This document shows positions 33,815-41,841 of a stretch of DNA of 64,000 nucleotides, piece after piece. The stretch's first letter is position 1, and each line of letters starts with the position of its first letter. Source of the DNA: JABIKK01 sp964622835 (GTDB lineage Archaea > Nanobdellota > Nanobdellia > SCGC-AAA011-G17 > UBA489); contig CAZUSA010000001.1 in the NCBI GenBank assembly GCA_964622835.1, positions 124,001 through 188,000 of the forward strand. Reading direction: 5' to 3'. A program made the translations under genes and the position numbers. The notes beneath the pieces are model-generated. The model was not told where the DNA came from, searched no databases, and worked only from the letters and a program-made list of their open reading frames with translations.

Positions 33815-34221
33815 AATCTAAACTTATTCAAGAAATAAAACAACCATTATTGAAGAGGAAAGAAGTAGTGTGTGATATTGAACATGCAAAGGCACCGACA
33901 CCAAAGAACGAAGAAGTTGTCAAGGCTGTTGCTGAAGTAACCAAAGCAAAAGAAGAAGTTATTTCTGTAAGAAAGATTACCAATGGTTTTGGTAGTACCA
34001 ATGCAGAAGTTCGTGCGTTTGTGTATGATTCTGAAGATGCTAAAAAAGCTGCTGAGTTTATTGATAAAAAGAAAGCTCGTCAAGAAGCAATTAAAGCTGC
34101 TCATGAAGCAAAGAAAAAAGCTGCTGAAGAACAACCAAAAGAAGCTGACGTTCCTAAAGAAGAAGAGAAACCTGCTGAAGCAAAGGAGGAGTCAAATGGC
34201 AAAGAAGCAAGTAAAGAATAA
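33811..34221 (+). CDS. rps24e: Ribosomal protein S24e with charged tail
   Basis: Small-subunit protein of 136 aa. KQPLLKRKEVVCDIEHAKAPTPKNEEVVKAVAEV and KITNGFGSTNAEVRAFVYDSEDAKKAAEF match S24e, which normally ends near residue 100. The last 35 or so residues are a low-complexity E/K/A/P tail. Its end overlaps S27ae by 26 nt. Confidence 0.94.
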   Translation: MKSKLIQEIKQPLLKRKEVVCDIEHAKAPTPKNEEVVKAVAEVTKAKEEVISVRKITNGFGSTNAEVRAFVYDSEDAKKAAEFIDKKKARQEAIKAAHEAKKKAAEEQPKEADVPKEEEKPAEAKEESNGKEASKE

Positions 34222-34396
34222 GGTACCATCACAACGGTGGAAGATGTATTCAATACAAGATGGAAAGCTTGTTCGTAAGAATCCTTTTTCCCCTAAGGAA
34301 GGGCCTGGTATGTTTATGGCTGTTCACAAGGATAGAGTAACCTGTGGCAAGAGTTCGTATACTGAGTTTAAGAAAAAAGAAAAGAAAGAAGAGTAA
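34196..34396 (+). CDS. rps27ae: Ribosomal protein S27ae lacking most zinc cysteines
   Basis: A 66-residue small-subunit protein. RWKMYSIQDGKLVRKNPFSPKEGPGMFMAVHKDRVTCGKSSYTEFK aligns with S27ae, but where the family has F-C-P-x-C-G-P-G and C-G-K-C-G this protein has FSPKEGPG and CGKSS. Three of the four zinc-binding cysteines are therefore gone and zinc cannot bind in the usual way. ATG 34196 is chosen because GGAGG sits 6 nt upstream (34185-34189) and the family starts here. It overlaps S24e by 26 nt. Confidence 0.92.
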   Translation: MAKKQVKNKVPSQRWKMYSIQDGKLVRKNPFSPKEGPGMFMAVHKDRVTCGKSSYTEFKKKEKKEE

Positions 34397-34425
34397 ATTC
34401 TACAGCGATGTTTTGGTACAACAAT

Positions 34426-34436
34426 GTATTTAAACG
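34426..34436 (+). promoter_or_regulatory. TATA box for the acidic repeat protein gene
   Basis: GTATTTAAACG ends 21 nt before the ATG at 34458, and no Shine-Dalgarno follows. A leaderless transcript is predicted. Confidence 0.55.
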
Positions 34437-34457
34437 ATAGTGTGAATATTTTTCGAC

Positions 34458-35630
34458 ATGGATGAGTATTCCAAACCGAATGAAGAAGTGGTGAACCATG
34501 AGCATGCTCCCGTAGATTCTCATGATGAAGAAATTGTTGAAGAAGTTGAATATGTTGACGAAGATGGTAATCCCATTCCAGAAGACGAAGTAGAAGAATA
34601 TGAAGAAGTAGATGAACAGAGTAATCCTACTGATGAAGTTGTTGAGTATGTTGATGAAGATGGTAATCCCATTCCAGAAGACGAAGTAGAAGAATACGAA
34701 GAAGTTGATGATACTTCTAGAGATGAACCAGAACAGGTAATACCAAGTATTCAAGAACCAATACATCAACCTTTGGCATCAGAAACAATTGCTGTTACTC
34801 CCGAACCTGTTATTGAAGAAGAACCACAAGAAGTAATTCCTGAACCTGTGTACCAACCTGAATACACCCCACCAAGTATGCCTGAAGTTCCTGTTGAACC
34901 AACACATGAAGAACCAGTTGATCTCCAAAGAGAAACATTAGTACAAGAACCTATTGAACAACCTGCACCACATGAAGAAGTGGAAACGGTTATGCAGGAA
35001 GTGCGTGAGCAAATACCAGTTGAAGAAAAGGAAAATACTGCTGCTGAAATTTTACAGGATGTTGCTGATATTTCTGGTATTTCTATGAAGGAATTACAAC
35101 GTCCACAACCAACATTTATTCCGGAAGAACCTGTTCAAGAACAAGAACCTCCACATGTTGAACCCGTTCGTGAAGAATCTGTTGAGGTACAACGAGAAAC
35201 ATTAGTACAAGAACATCCTATTATCAAAGAAGAACCTGTTCAAGAAGAACAAACAATGGTGCAACAACCGTTAACACATGCTGAACAAGATACGCAGCAG
35301 TTGTTAGATAATGCACGTTTGGCTCAAGAAACAATGGCGCAACCACAACAAGAACCGGCAAGAGAAGAATCTACGGATCATTTTTCTGAGTCTGAAGAGC
35401 AAGAGCATGGTGATATGTTACAAAAGTTAAGTATGACACATCCTACTGCTGAGGTACATCCGCAAACGACGGATGAACAAGAGAAAACACCATCTGCTAC
35501 TGAAAACAAGAGTCATCCACATTTGAGTTCTACTGATAGTATGGAGTCTATTTCTCGGTTGACTGAACGTATTTTTTTCAGTTCTGATGATGCATATGAC
35601 AAGTTGAAAAAGAAGAAGATTTCTAAGTAA
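34458..35630 (+). CDS. Large acidic low-complexity repeat protein, unknown function
   Basis: A 390-residue protein dominated by E, P, V, Q and D with no signal peptide or membrane segment. Near the N-terminus the unit EYVDEDGNPIPEDEVEEYEEVD occurs twice (DNA copies 34545-34616 and 34641-34712, nearly identical). A second repeat, QRETLVQE, occurs twice further on, among many EEPVQE/PEPV-like units. Only the last 40 residues (SSTDSMESISRLTERIFFSSDDAYDKLKKKKISK) look structured and basic. It is probably an intrinsically disordered linker or scaffold, but I recognise no family. Confidence 0.7.
   Translation: MDEYSKPNEEVVNHEHAPVDSHDEEIVEEVEYVDEDGNPIPEDEVEEYEEVDEQSNPTDEVVEYVDEDGNPIPEDEVEEYEEVDDTSRDEPEQVIPSIQEPIHQPLASETIAVTPEPVIEEEPQEVIPEPVYQPEYTPPSMPEVPVEPTHEEPVDLQRETLVQEPIEQPAPHEEVETVMQEVREQIPVEEKENTAAEILQDVADISGISMKELQRPQPTFIPEEPVQEQEPPHVEPVREESVEVQRETLVQEHPIIKEEPVQEEQTMVQQPLTHAEQDTQQLLDNARLAQETMAQPQQEPAREESTDHFSESEEQEHGDMLQKLSMTHPTAEVHPQTTDEQEKTPSATENKSHPHLSSTDSMESISRLTERIFFSSDDAYDKLKKKKISK
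34545..34712 (+). repeat. Tandem 72-bp coding repeat (96-bp period)
   Basis: Two copies of a 72-bp segment at 34545-34616 and 34641-34712 encode the same 24-residue unit (VEYVDEDGNPIPEDEV...). They differ at only a few, mostly synonymous, positions. Twenty-four bases of unrelated sequence separate them. Confidence 0.85.
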
Positions 35631-35830
35631 AAGTATAGCGCTCTCGCGTTACTGAAAAGAACCCTGGGAAGAAACCCGAAAGTTTCTTCCTGGGGAAAAA
35701 GAGGTGATATAATATTGTGATCACCTCTGACTTATAAACCTTTCGATTTGTTACTATTTTGGAATAGTTACACATTTCCTCAAAGGAGAAGCCGAGAACA
35801 CTTAAATACCAACACCCATTTTTAAAGACT
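35631..35830. other. Structured intergenic region before scpA
   Basis: A 200-bp gap without a credible frame. A 14-bp stem (35662-35675 with 35682-35695, loop CCGAAA, two G-T pairs) is followed by an 8-bp stem (GAGGTGAT 35701-35708 with ATCACCTC 35720-35727). A weaker 6-bp stem lies at 35753-35768. A TATA-like ACTTATAAACC lies at 35730-35740 and a second, CTTAAATACC (35801-35810), is placed right for a leaderless scpA transcript. The hairpins have no following T run on the plus strand, so they are not a standard terminator. A small RNA or processed 3' UTR is possible. Confidence 0.5.
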
Positions 35831-36550
35831 ATGGAAGAGAAGATCTACGATCTTATTACAAAGAAAAATGAGGTGACCTGGCAGACAATTCTCTATGAAT
35901 TAATCAAAACGGGAGAAATTGACCCTTGGGATATCGATCTTAGCAAGCTATCACAAAAGTACATTCAAGCAATAAAAAACCTCCAAGAACACAATTTTTT
36001 CATCTCAGGAAAGATGGTGCTTGCCTCAGCAATTCTCTTACGTATGAAATCAGATCGGTTACTCAATGAACATATCGCAGAATTTGATAGTATTTTGTAC
36101 CCTCCTGAAGAGGATCTGTTACTTGAAGAAAATGATGAAGATTATCGCTATGCGATTGAAGGAAAAAACGTACCAAAATTAATGGTAAAAACACCACAAT
36201 CAAGAAAACGCCAAGTAACCATGAACGAATTAATGAAGGCCTTAGAAAAAGCGTTAGAAGTTGATGAGCGAAGAAGAATTAGACGATTATATGAAGAGCC
36301 AGTTATTCAAGAAGCAGTCATGCCAAAAAATTCGTATAATATTTCTGATTTGATTAAGTCTATTTATGAAAAGATTGTGTATATGTTTTCTGCAAAGCAA
36401 CAATTAAATTTTTCTGATTTATTAGAAACAGATACAAAAGAAGATAAGATCCTAACATTCATTCCATTATTGCATTTATCGAATCAACAAAAGGTAGATT
36501 TGGAACAAGAGAAACCATTTTCTGAGATTAAGATTACGTTAACGAATTAA
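35831..36550 (+). CDS. scpA: Segregation and condensation protein ScpA
   Basis: Kleisin subunit that bridges SMC heads in chromosome compaction and segregation. NEVTWQTILYELIKTGEIDPWDIDLSKLSQKYIQAIKNLQEHNFFISGKMVLASAILLRMKSDRLL is the N-terminal kleisin signature, and the C-terminal winged helix (YMFSAKQQLNFSDLLETDTKEDKILTFIPLLHLSNQQKVDLEQ) is clear. Length 239 aa. No smc or scpB gene lies in the window. The 3' end overlaps the convergent hisS gene by 12 nt. Confidence 0.93.
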   Translation: MEEKIYDLITKKNEVTWQTILYELIKTGEIDPWDIDLSKLSQKYIQAIKNLQEHNFFISGKMVLASAILLRMKSDRLLNEHIAEFDSILYPPEEDLLLEENDEDYRYAIEGKNVPKLMVKTPQSRKRQVTMNELMKALEKALEVDERRRIRRLYEEPVIQEAVMPKNSYNISDLIKSIYEKIVYMFSAKQQLNFSDLLETDTKEDKILTFIPLLHLSNQQKVDLEQEKPFSEIKITLTN

Positions 36551-37831
36551 TGCTTTTTCTAATAACGTAAAACATTCATTTTCTGTAAGTAATTGTTCAT
36601 CACCCGTTTCCATGTTTTTTAATCGTACTTTCTTTTGGTTGATTTCTTGTTCTCCAAGTAAGACAACATAAGGAATACCAGCTTTGGATGCGTAGTTCAT
36701 GTTTTTTCCAAGGCCTCGATCGAGTAAGTCTGTGTCTACCTTTAATCCTCCTGCCCGAAGTTTGGTTACTAACTGTCGTGTTTGATCAAAGCAGTTAATA
36801 CCAATAACATAGACGTCAACAACCGTCGGTCTCACAGGTGTTGCTTGTATAAGTTTCAAAGCATCAGTAATAACATCTAATCCAAAGGAAAGACCAAGAG
36901 CAGGGTAGGTATCTTTACCTCCAATAAAGTCGCCAATCATTTGATCGTATCGACCACCACCAGCAAGACTTGAGGTAATACCTATTTTTTTGCCGTCAGT
37001 GAGAAATGCTTCATAGACTGAGCCAGTATAATATGTTAATCCTCGTGCGAGTGCAGGTGAAAAGACTAAGCCTTCGACGTCTGTACACAATTGTTGTAAG
37101 GCAGTAAGTCCTTCATTGTCGCCGATAGCTTCTTTGATAGTAGAAAAAAGAACATCATTGGTTCCTTTTGTTTGTAATAACATTAAGAGTTCTTTGCATT
37201 GTCTAGACGAGATACCTGTTGTATCACAGAGTTCTTTTTGTACAGCTGCTTCTCCAACCTTGTCAAGTTTATCAACGATAAGTATTGCTTCTGTTTGTTT
37301 GTTGTTGGGAACACCACTTTGTGTTATAATTGCATCAATAACTCTTCGATCGTTAACGGTTAAAACAACATCCATCGCAAGTGCCTTGAATACATCTTGT
37401 GCTAACGTTAATAACTCTGTTTCTGCTGCAACTGTTGTACAACCAACAATGTCAACATCGCATTGCCAAAATTCTCTGTATCGTCCTAGTTTTAGTGGTC
37501 CATCTCTGAAAACACGACCAATAGCATAGCGTTTATACGGCATGCGTAATCCTTTGTTCATGGCAATGATGCGTGCAAAGGGAACTGTTAGATCATACCG
37601 TAATCCTAAGTCGCGTTTTCCTTGGTCTTGTAATTGAAAGGTTTCTTTGAGTATTTCCGCTCCACCTGCATATTTAGAGCTAAGAACATCAATGCGTTCT
37701 AACACAGGTGTCTCTAACGGATTGAATCCATATTGTTCAAACGTTTTCCTCATCGTGTCAACAACGGTATTACGAACAATCTTTTCTTCAGGTAGAAAGT
37801 CTCTCGTTCCTTTTGCTCGATTTAACTTCAT
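36539..37831 (-). CDS. hisS: Histidyl-tRNA synthetase
   Basis: Class II synthetase. RAKGTRDFLPEE at the N-terminus, GLRYDLTVPFARIIAMN, FRDGPLKLGRYREFWQCDVDIVG (motif 2) and the histidine-specific ARGLTYYTGSVYEAF block are present, as is GGGRYDQMIGDFIGG. The anticodon-binding C-terminus (VYVIGINCFDQTRQLVTKLRAGGLKVD) follows. Length 430 aa. Its ATG is only 23 nt after the tRNA-His gene on the same strand, with AGGAG 7 nt upstream, so it is probably transcribed through the tRNA. Confidence 0.96.
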   Translation of the reverse strand: MKLNRAKGTRDFLPEEKIVRNTVVDTMRKTFEQYGFNPLETPVLERIDVLSSKYAGGAEILKETFQLQDQGKRDLGLRYDLTVPFARIIAMNKGLRMPYKRYAIGRVFRDGPLKLGRYREFWQCDVDIVGCTTVAAETELLTLAQDVFKALAMDVVLTVNDRRVIDAIITQSGVPNNKQTEAILIVDKLDKVGEAAVQKELCDTTGISSRQCKELLMLLQTKGTNDVLFSTIKEAIGDNEGLTALQQLCTDVEGLVFSPALARGLTYYTGSVYEAFLTDGKKIGITSSLAGGGRYDQMIGDFIGGKDTYPALGLSFGLDVITDALKLIQATPVRPTVVDVYVIGINCFDQTRQLVTKLRAGGLKVDTDLLDRGLGKNMNYASKAGIPYVVLLGEQEINQKKVRLKNMETGDEQLLTENECFTLLEKALIR

Positions 37832-37854
37832 TGGTAACTCCTATAAGTAGAAAG

Positions 37855-37926
37855 GACGGCCGGCGAGAATCGAACTCGCGTCACAGGACCCACAATCCCA
37901 TATTCTACCATTAAACTACGGCCGTC
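37855..37926 (-). tRNA. tRNA-His (anticodon GTG)
   Basis: A complete cloverleaf on the minus strand. The extra 5' G (-1) is genome-encoded at 37926 and faces C73 at 37855. The acceptor stem ACGGCCG pairs with CGGCCGT, the D-arm loop contains AATGGTA, the anticodon loop is TTGTGGG with GTG, and the T-arm is GCGAG-TTCGATT-CTCGC. No CCA is encoded. A TATA-like TTTTTTAAACC lies about 25-35 nt upstream (near 37950-37961). The hisS gene follows 23 nt downstream. Confidence 0.95.
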
Positions 37927-38091
37927 ATAAAGTGTTTCAACAGCGTTCAAACAAGGTTTAAAAAACTGTTGGAGAAAACAAGAGTTAGCACTATCATTAT
38001 TGGGTATACCGATGATGAAGATACTCAACTCGTGTCATTGTATTGCTTCAAGAAAGAAATGAGTATAAAAACGTTGTTATTGTCCAATATT

Positions 38092-40374
38092 TTAACTTTC
38101 ACACACTACATCCACATCATCCACATAGAGTGTGTTGTCTGTTGTAATTGAGATATCCAATGTATTTGCATTTGTAGGTGTTAAACATTTCTTGGTATAA
38201 CGTGTATAAGTTGTTGTAACTATTGAATTGAAAGGACAGGTACTAATAATTGCTGAATTTTTGTCTTTCCAAGTCATTAAAATGTTAATATTGGTAGCTG
38301 GATTGTCCGCTTTTAACATAACATTTAACTCATAATTCTTAATAGTATTATCAACACTTATTGTTTGGCTTATTGAATCTCCTGCAAGTAATTGCATGCT
38401 TTTATTTCCAACAACATTTAACGGTGCAGTTGCATCTTCAATGACTACAGGATTGCCACTTATTTGCCACGCATTATTTGAAAATTCAAAACTTCCATCT
38501 TTAAGCTGATTAGAAGCTGCACACCCTAACACATTTTGTCCTTGCGATGCAAATAAATCCATCACGTCTTGGTGCGCTATTTTTGGATCATTATCAGCCC
38601 TTACCAACCCCATACTTCCCTCGCCTACCTCTCCCGAAAAATAGGTATCGGCAAAGATCCAAAAACTCATCCCTTCGAAAGAGTTAGCATTATTATCTTG
38701 AGATAATGTTGCCATTAGGTCAATAACATAATCACTTTGTAATTGTTGTTCAGGTAATGTAAGGGTTGGAAGCCCATATCCTCCTTCAGACATAAAGAAA
38801 GGCTTAACTGTAACGCCAGGATCATCTTCCTTGAGTTTATCTTTAATTAATTCAGAATTATCTAAAAGAGCCTGACCACCAGCATATCCAGAGTAAGCAA
38901 AGTACTCAATATAAGAAAGATTTTGTGTTAATTTCCATTCACCTATTCTCAATGTTTTTTCATCTTGTTGGTATGGCAACCAACCAGGACCTCCAAAGAG
39001 AGGATACTGACCCAAGCGCACCTCATAATATACTTTTTGTTGTGAATTTCCTTGTTTTATTGCTGCAGTGTAGTTTGTTAAGGTCGGAAATAATACAATT
39101 CTATCCCACCATCCCCTAAAATCTTCAAACTTAGAATTATTCCAATTCATTGGAGAATTTATTGGGTCTGCTTCATCGATATAATTTTGAAATGCACTTG
39201 GATAATTGAGCATAAAATTATAGACAATCCTCTGTTTGCTTATCCCACCAGTATAAACTGGAAACAATACATCGCTCCAATTAACATAACTTTGACCCCA
39301 TCTAGCATTCCAGTAATTTAAATCAGGGTTCCCAATAAGGGTATCACTTTGGAGAAATTCTTGCCATGAATTCAAATAAATTTGGCTGCCATATTCCCAA
39401 TAATTTAAATTCATATATTCAGAATCATGCCAGAAATTCACAACATTATCATAACCTTTCATTTCTTCAACTACAATTTTAATTGCACCAATATGAACAT
39501 TTCTGAAGGCATCGACTACCATCCAACCAGGGAATAAATATCCACAACCACCAGGCAGTACTTTTCCGGCACCATCAAAACCGCCCTGGGAGTTACAAGA
39601 AGCTCCATAACCCTCTGCTTCATCCGGTATCCTTGGCCCATCAGAAAGGATTACTTTCAACCCAACACTATCTGCTATTGTTACTAGTGTTGCCAAATCA
39701 TTAAGGGTTGCTTGATTTTTAGAAAATGTTCCAAGCGTATAATTAACATTAACAACAAAGTCACCAGGGTCATTTTTTATAGTTATCGCATCAAACCCTG
39801 TTGCCTTTATTTTTTTGAAGTCCATTTCAAGTCTGTCAAGATCTAAATTTCTCCAAAAATAATGATGTAATGCATGTGGTTGAACGTAATATACAGATCG
39901 TAAAAATTCAGGATCTCCTTCATCGAAAGGTTTTAGACCACCGGGTGCTTGACCGCTTGGTTGTTGTAGATTTCCTCTTGTTGGTGTAGTGGGATTTGGT
40001 TGGCACACACCAGACCATCCAGAGCCCCATTTTACAGTAGGATCACAAAAAAATCCTTGTGGGCAAGGTTCACCACCTACAGAGCAAACACATTGGCATT
40101 TATTTTTTTCAGTTGCATCATAGTCTTCAGGACCAATGCAAGCTGTACCGAAAGTAACGCCATCGTAAGGGCAATTAATAAACGAATTACCTGTTTTTCC
40201 CACATCACAACTTTCACCTTGATTTATTATGTTATTACCGCAAACATCTGATGTTGTAACGGTGGGTGCTTGAAGAGGAATTATGGGTTGTCCTGTTAAC
40301 TCATTAATATTACTAGCAAACATGGCAGCAGCAAGAACCAACACTATTGTTAATACAAATCCTCTTTTCTCCAT
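38092..40374 (-). CDS. Secreted GH42-like glycoside hydrolase with carbohydrate-binding-like domain
   Basis: A 760-residue protein with an N-terminal signal (KRGFVLTIVLVLAAAMFASNI). A cysteine-rich module follows (about 45-130: CGNNIINQGESCDVG, CQCVC, GFFCDP). The TIM-barrel core (about 165-620) resembles the GH42/GH5 clan. VVNFWHDSEYMNLNYW holds the candidate acid/base Glu, NPDLNYWNARWGQSYVNW matches the GH42 'LN..WG' block, and PFFMSEGGYGLP holds a candidate nucleophile Glu. The last 130 residues (LKDGSFEFSNNAWQISG...LYVDDVDVV) look like a CBM4/9-type beta-sandwich. Likely degrades or remodels an external glycan. The exact substrate is unknown. A leaderless TATA lies 26 nt upstream. Confidence 0.8.
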   Translation of the reverse strand: MEKRGFVLTIVLVLAAAMFASNINELTGQPIIPLQAPTVTTSDVCGNNIINQGESCDVGKTGNSFINCPYDGVTFGTACIGPEDYDATEKNKCQCVCSVGGEPCPQGFFCDPTVKWGSGWSGVCQPNPTTPTRGNLQQPSGQAPGGLKPFDEGDPEFLRSVYYVQPHALHHYFWRNLDLDRLEMDFKKIKATGFDAITIKNDPGDFVVNVNYTLGTFSKNQATLNDLATLVTIADSVGLKVILSDGPRIPDEAEGYGASCNSQGGFDGAGKVLPGGCGYLFPGWMVVDAFRNVHIGAIKIVVEEMKGYDNVVNFWHDSEYMNLNYWEYGSQIYLNSWQEFLQSDTLIGNPDLNYWNARWGQSYVNWSDVLFPVYTGGISKQRIVYNFMLNYPSAFQNYIDEADPINSPMNWNNSKFEDFRGWWDRIVLFPTLTNYTAAIKQGNSQQKVYYEVRLGQYPLFGGPGWLPYQQDEKTLRIGEWKLTQNLSYIEYFAYSGYAGGQALLDNSELIKDKLKEDDPGVTVKPFFMSEGGYGLPTLTLPEQQLQSDYVIDLMATLSQDNNANSFEGMSFWIFADTYFSGEVGEGSMGLVRADNDPKIAHQDVMDLFASQGQNVLGCAASNQLKDGSFEFSNNAWQISGNPVVIEDATAPLNVVGNKSMQLLAGDSISQTISVDNTIKNYELNVMLKADNPATNINILMTWKDKNSAIISTCPFNSIVTTTYTRYTKKCLTPTNANTLDISITTDNTLYVDDVDVVCES

Positions 40375-40394
40375 ACTTTACAGATGAAAACATT

Positions 40395-40405
40395 CTATTT
40401 AAAGG
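40395..40405 (-). promoter_or_regulatory. TATA box for the glycoside hydrolase gene
   Basis: The minus strand reads CCTTTAAATAG, ending 21 nt before the ATG at 40374. A leaderless mRNA is predicted. Confidence 0.55.
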
Positions 40406-40439
40406 ATCCCATAGAACAAATAGTCTTTGTTTATTGGAG

Positions 40440-41204
40440 TTATTGACCAAAAATAGATCGTAACATACGTATCGCAAAGGAGTCTCGTCGGATGGTTGAA
40501 GTGGAAGTTTGTGGTCGTCCAAGTAATGATGCTGCTAAGTTTTGATAGGCCACCGCAGCAGGAGCGTTAGGGAAGAGTGATGCGACAGGTTCTCGTTTGC
40601 TTAATGCGTGTTTAACATTATGGTCTTCTGGTATGTGTCCTAAAATTGGTTGTTCTAAAAACGAAGCAACATCAGGTAGAGATACATCTGCTTCATGTCC
40701 TGCTCGTGTAACAACTGTTCCAGGAACGCGTTTTCCTAATCGTTCTGCAGTGCGTATTGTTTGTAATGCATGGGTCATACTTGGTAAGTCTGGCGTAGTA
40801 ACGGGTAAGACATCATCGGCTAATGCTAATGCTGCTGTTGTTTCTGGTGTTGTTCCTGAAGGTGTATCTAATAAGATAATATCTGCGTTTACTTGATGTA
40901 AGTGTTCGCGTAAGACAGGTAAGTCTTTTGCTGCTGTTGATGATAATGATGCAGGAACAATGTTGACACCACTATGATGTTCATAGGTTGCATCAGCTAA
41001 CGTTGCCGTCCCATCTAAAACATCTGATAAGGTTGTTTCTGTTGTGTGTGCACCAAGATATAATCCTAATGATGGTGCGTGAACGTCTGCATCAATAACG
41101 GTTACTTTTTTTCCCATGCGTGCAAGTGACACACCTAAGTTAAGTGCCGTGGTACTTTTTCCTGAACCACCTTTGGCATTTGCAATACTCGCAATAAGAA
41201 CCAT
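40440..41204 (-). CDS. MinD/ParA-family ATPase
   Basis: A 254-residue deviant-Walker ATPase. IASIANAKGGSGKSTTALNLGVSLARMGKKVTVIDADVHAPSLGLYLG holds the KGGSGKST loop and switch I Asp, and IILLDTPSGTTPETTAALALADDVLPVTTPDLPS holds the Walker B and switch II. The C-terminus is basic with a possible amphipathic membrane-targeting helix (SFAIRMLRSIFGQ). Could position division or surface structures. The ATG at 41204 is preferred to an upstream GTG because the TATA box ACCTTTAAAA (41229-41240) lies about 25 nt away. Confidence 0.88.
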   Translation of the reverse strand: MVLIASIANAKGGSGKSTTALNLGVSLARMGKKVTVIDADVHAPSLGLYLGAHTTETTLSDVLDGTATLADATYEHHSGVNIVPASLSSTAAKDLPVLREHLHQVNADIILLDTPSGTTPETTAALALADDVLPVTTPDLPSMTHALQTIRTAERLGKRVPGTVVTRAGHEADVSLPDVASFLEQPILGHIPEDHNVKHALSKREPVASLFPNAPAAVAYQNLAASLLGRPQTSTSTIRRDSFAIRMLRSIFGQ

Positions 41205-41228
41205 ACTGTTTCTACATTTCACAAACTT

Positions 41229-41240
41229 CTTTTTAAAGGT
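41229..41240 (-). promoter_or_regulatory. TATA box for the MinD-like gene
   Basis: The minus strand reads AACCTTTAAAAA about 25 nt before the ATG at 41204. It is divergent from the class III signal gene. Confidence 0.5.
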
Positions 41241-41295
41241 TCGTACAAAGTAAGAGAAAGGTTAACACCACAAAGTGATAACAACTTCAGAGGTA

Positions 41296-41306
41296 GGTTT
41301 ATATAG
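41296..41306 (+). promoter_or_regulatory. TATA box for the short pilin-like gene
   Basis: GGTTTATATAG lies about 65-75 nt before the ATG at 41371, predicting a roughly 40-nt leader that ends with a GGGAGG Shine-Dalgarno (41357-41362). Confidence 0.55.
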
Positions 41307-41370
41307 TCTCACGTCCCGTTTCGTTTATCGAAATTTTATTCATAAGAAAGACAAAAGGGAGGTTTTCATT

Positions 41371-41841
41371 ATGATAAATAAAAGAGGACAAGCTGCTATG
41401 GAGTTCTTGATGACCTATGGTTGGGCTCTGCTAGTTGTGCTTGTCGCTATAGGAGCGTTAGCTTTTTTCGGAGTATTAAACCCCGGACAATTCTTACCTT
41501 CGACCTGTACAATTACACCAGGAATTGCGTGTAATGACTTTAAGGTAGCGGAAGGGGGAACACCAATAACAGGCACTGTAGATTTACGTTTACAGAATGG
41601 TTTTGGTGACAGTTTAACTACAGTCACAGTAGATATTGACATTGGCCAAGATGGAGCCAATGATTGTCCGCAATATACAAACGCAGCCTGGGCAGATGGT
41701 GCAGAATTATCTGTAGCAATGACTGGTTGTACAGTTGGCCCAAGTGGTGGCAAAGCAAAAGCTGATGTTATTGTTGGTTACACTGGAAGCGGTGGTATTT
41801 CACACGTTAAAACAGGCGTATTAGTTACACAAATTGAATAA
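41371..41841 (+). CDS. Short class III signal pilin-like protein (possible major pilin)
   Basis: A 156-residue protein. NKRGQAAMEFLMTYGWALLVVLVAIGALAFFGVL is the class III signal plus pilin helix, with cleavage expected between Gly and Gln. The head (about 115 residues) starts with STCTITPGIACNDF and ends with DVIVGYTGSGGISHVKTGVLV. It is the shortest and simplest of the five paralogues, and its strong GGGAGG site, own promoter and own terminator suggest high expression, as expected of a major pilin (inference). The ATG at 41371 fits the Shine-Dalgarno 8 nt upstream. Confidence 0.87.
   Translation: MINKRGQAAMEFLMTYGWALLVVLVAIGALAFFGVLNPGQFLPSTCTITPGIACNDFKVAEGGTPITGTVDLRLQNGFGDSLTTVTVDIDIGQDGANDCPQYTNAAWADGAELSVAMTGCTVGPSGGKAKADVIVGYTGSGGISHVKTGVLVTQIE

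Noticed and set aside
35662..35727. Intrinsic terminator for the acidic repeat gene
   Set aside because: The stems are stable but no T run follows on the plus strand, so it is listed as a structured region instead.
37828..38151. Short frames on both strands around tRNA-His
   Set aside because: They translate the tRNA itself or overlap the end of the glycosidase gene. The plus-strand one needs a TTG start and has no family match or ribosome site.
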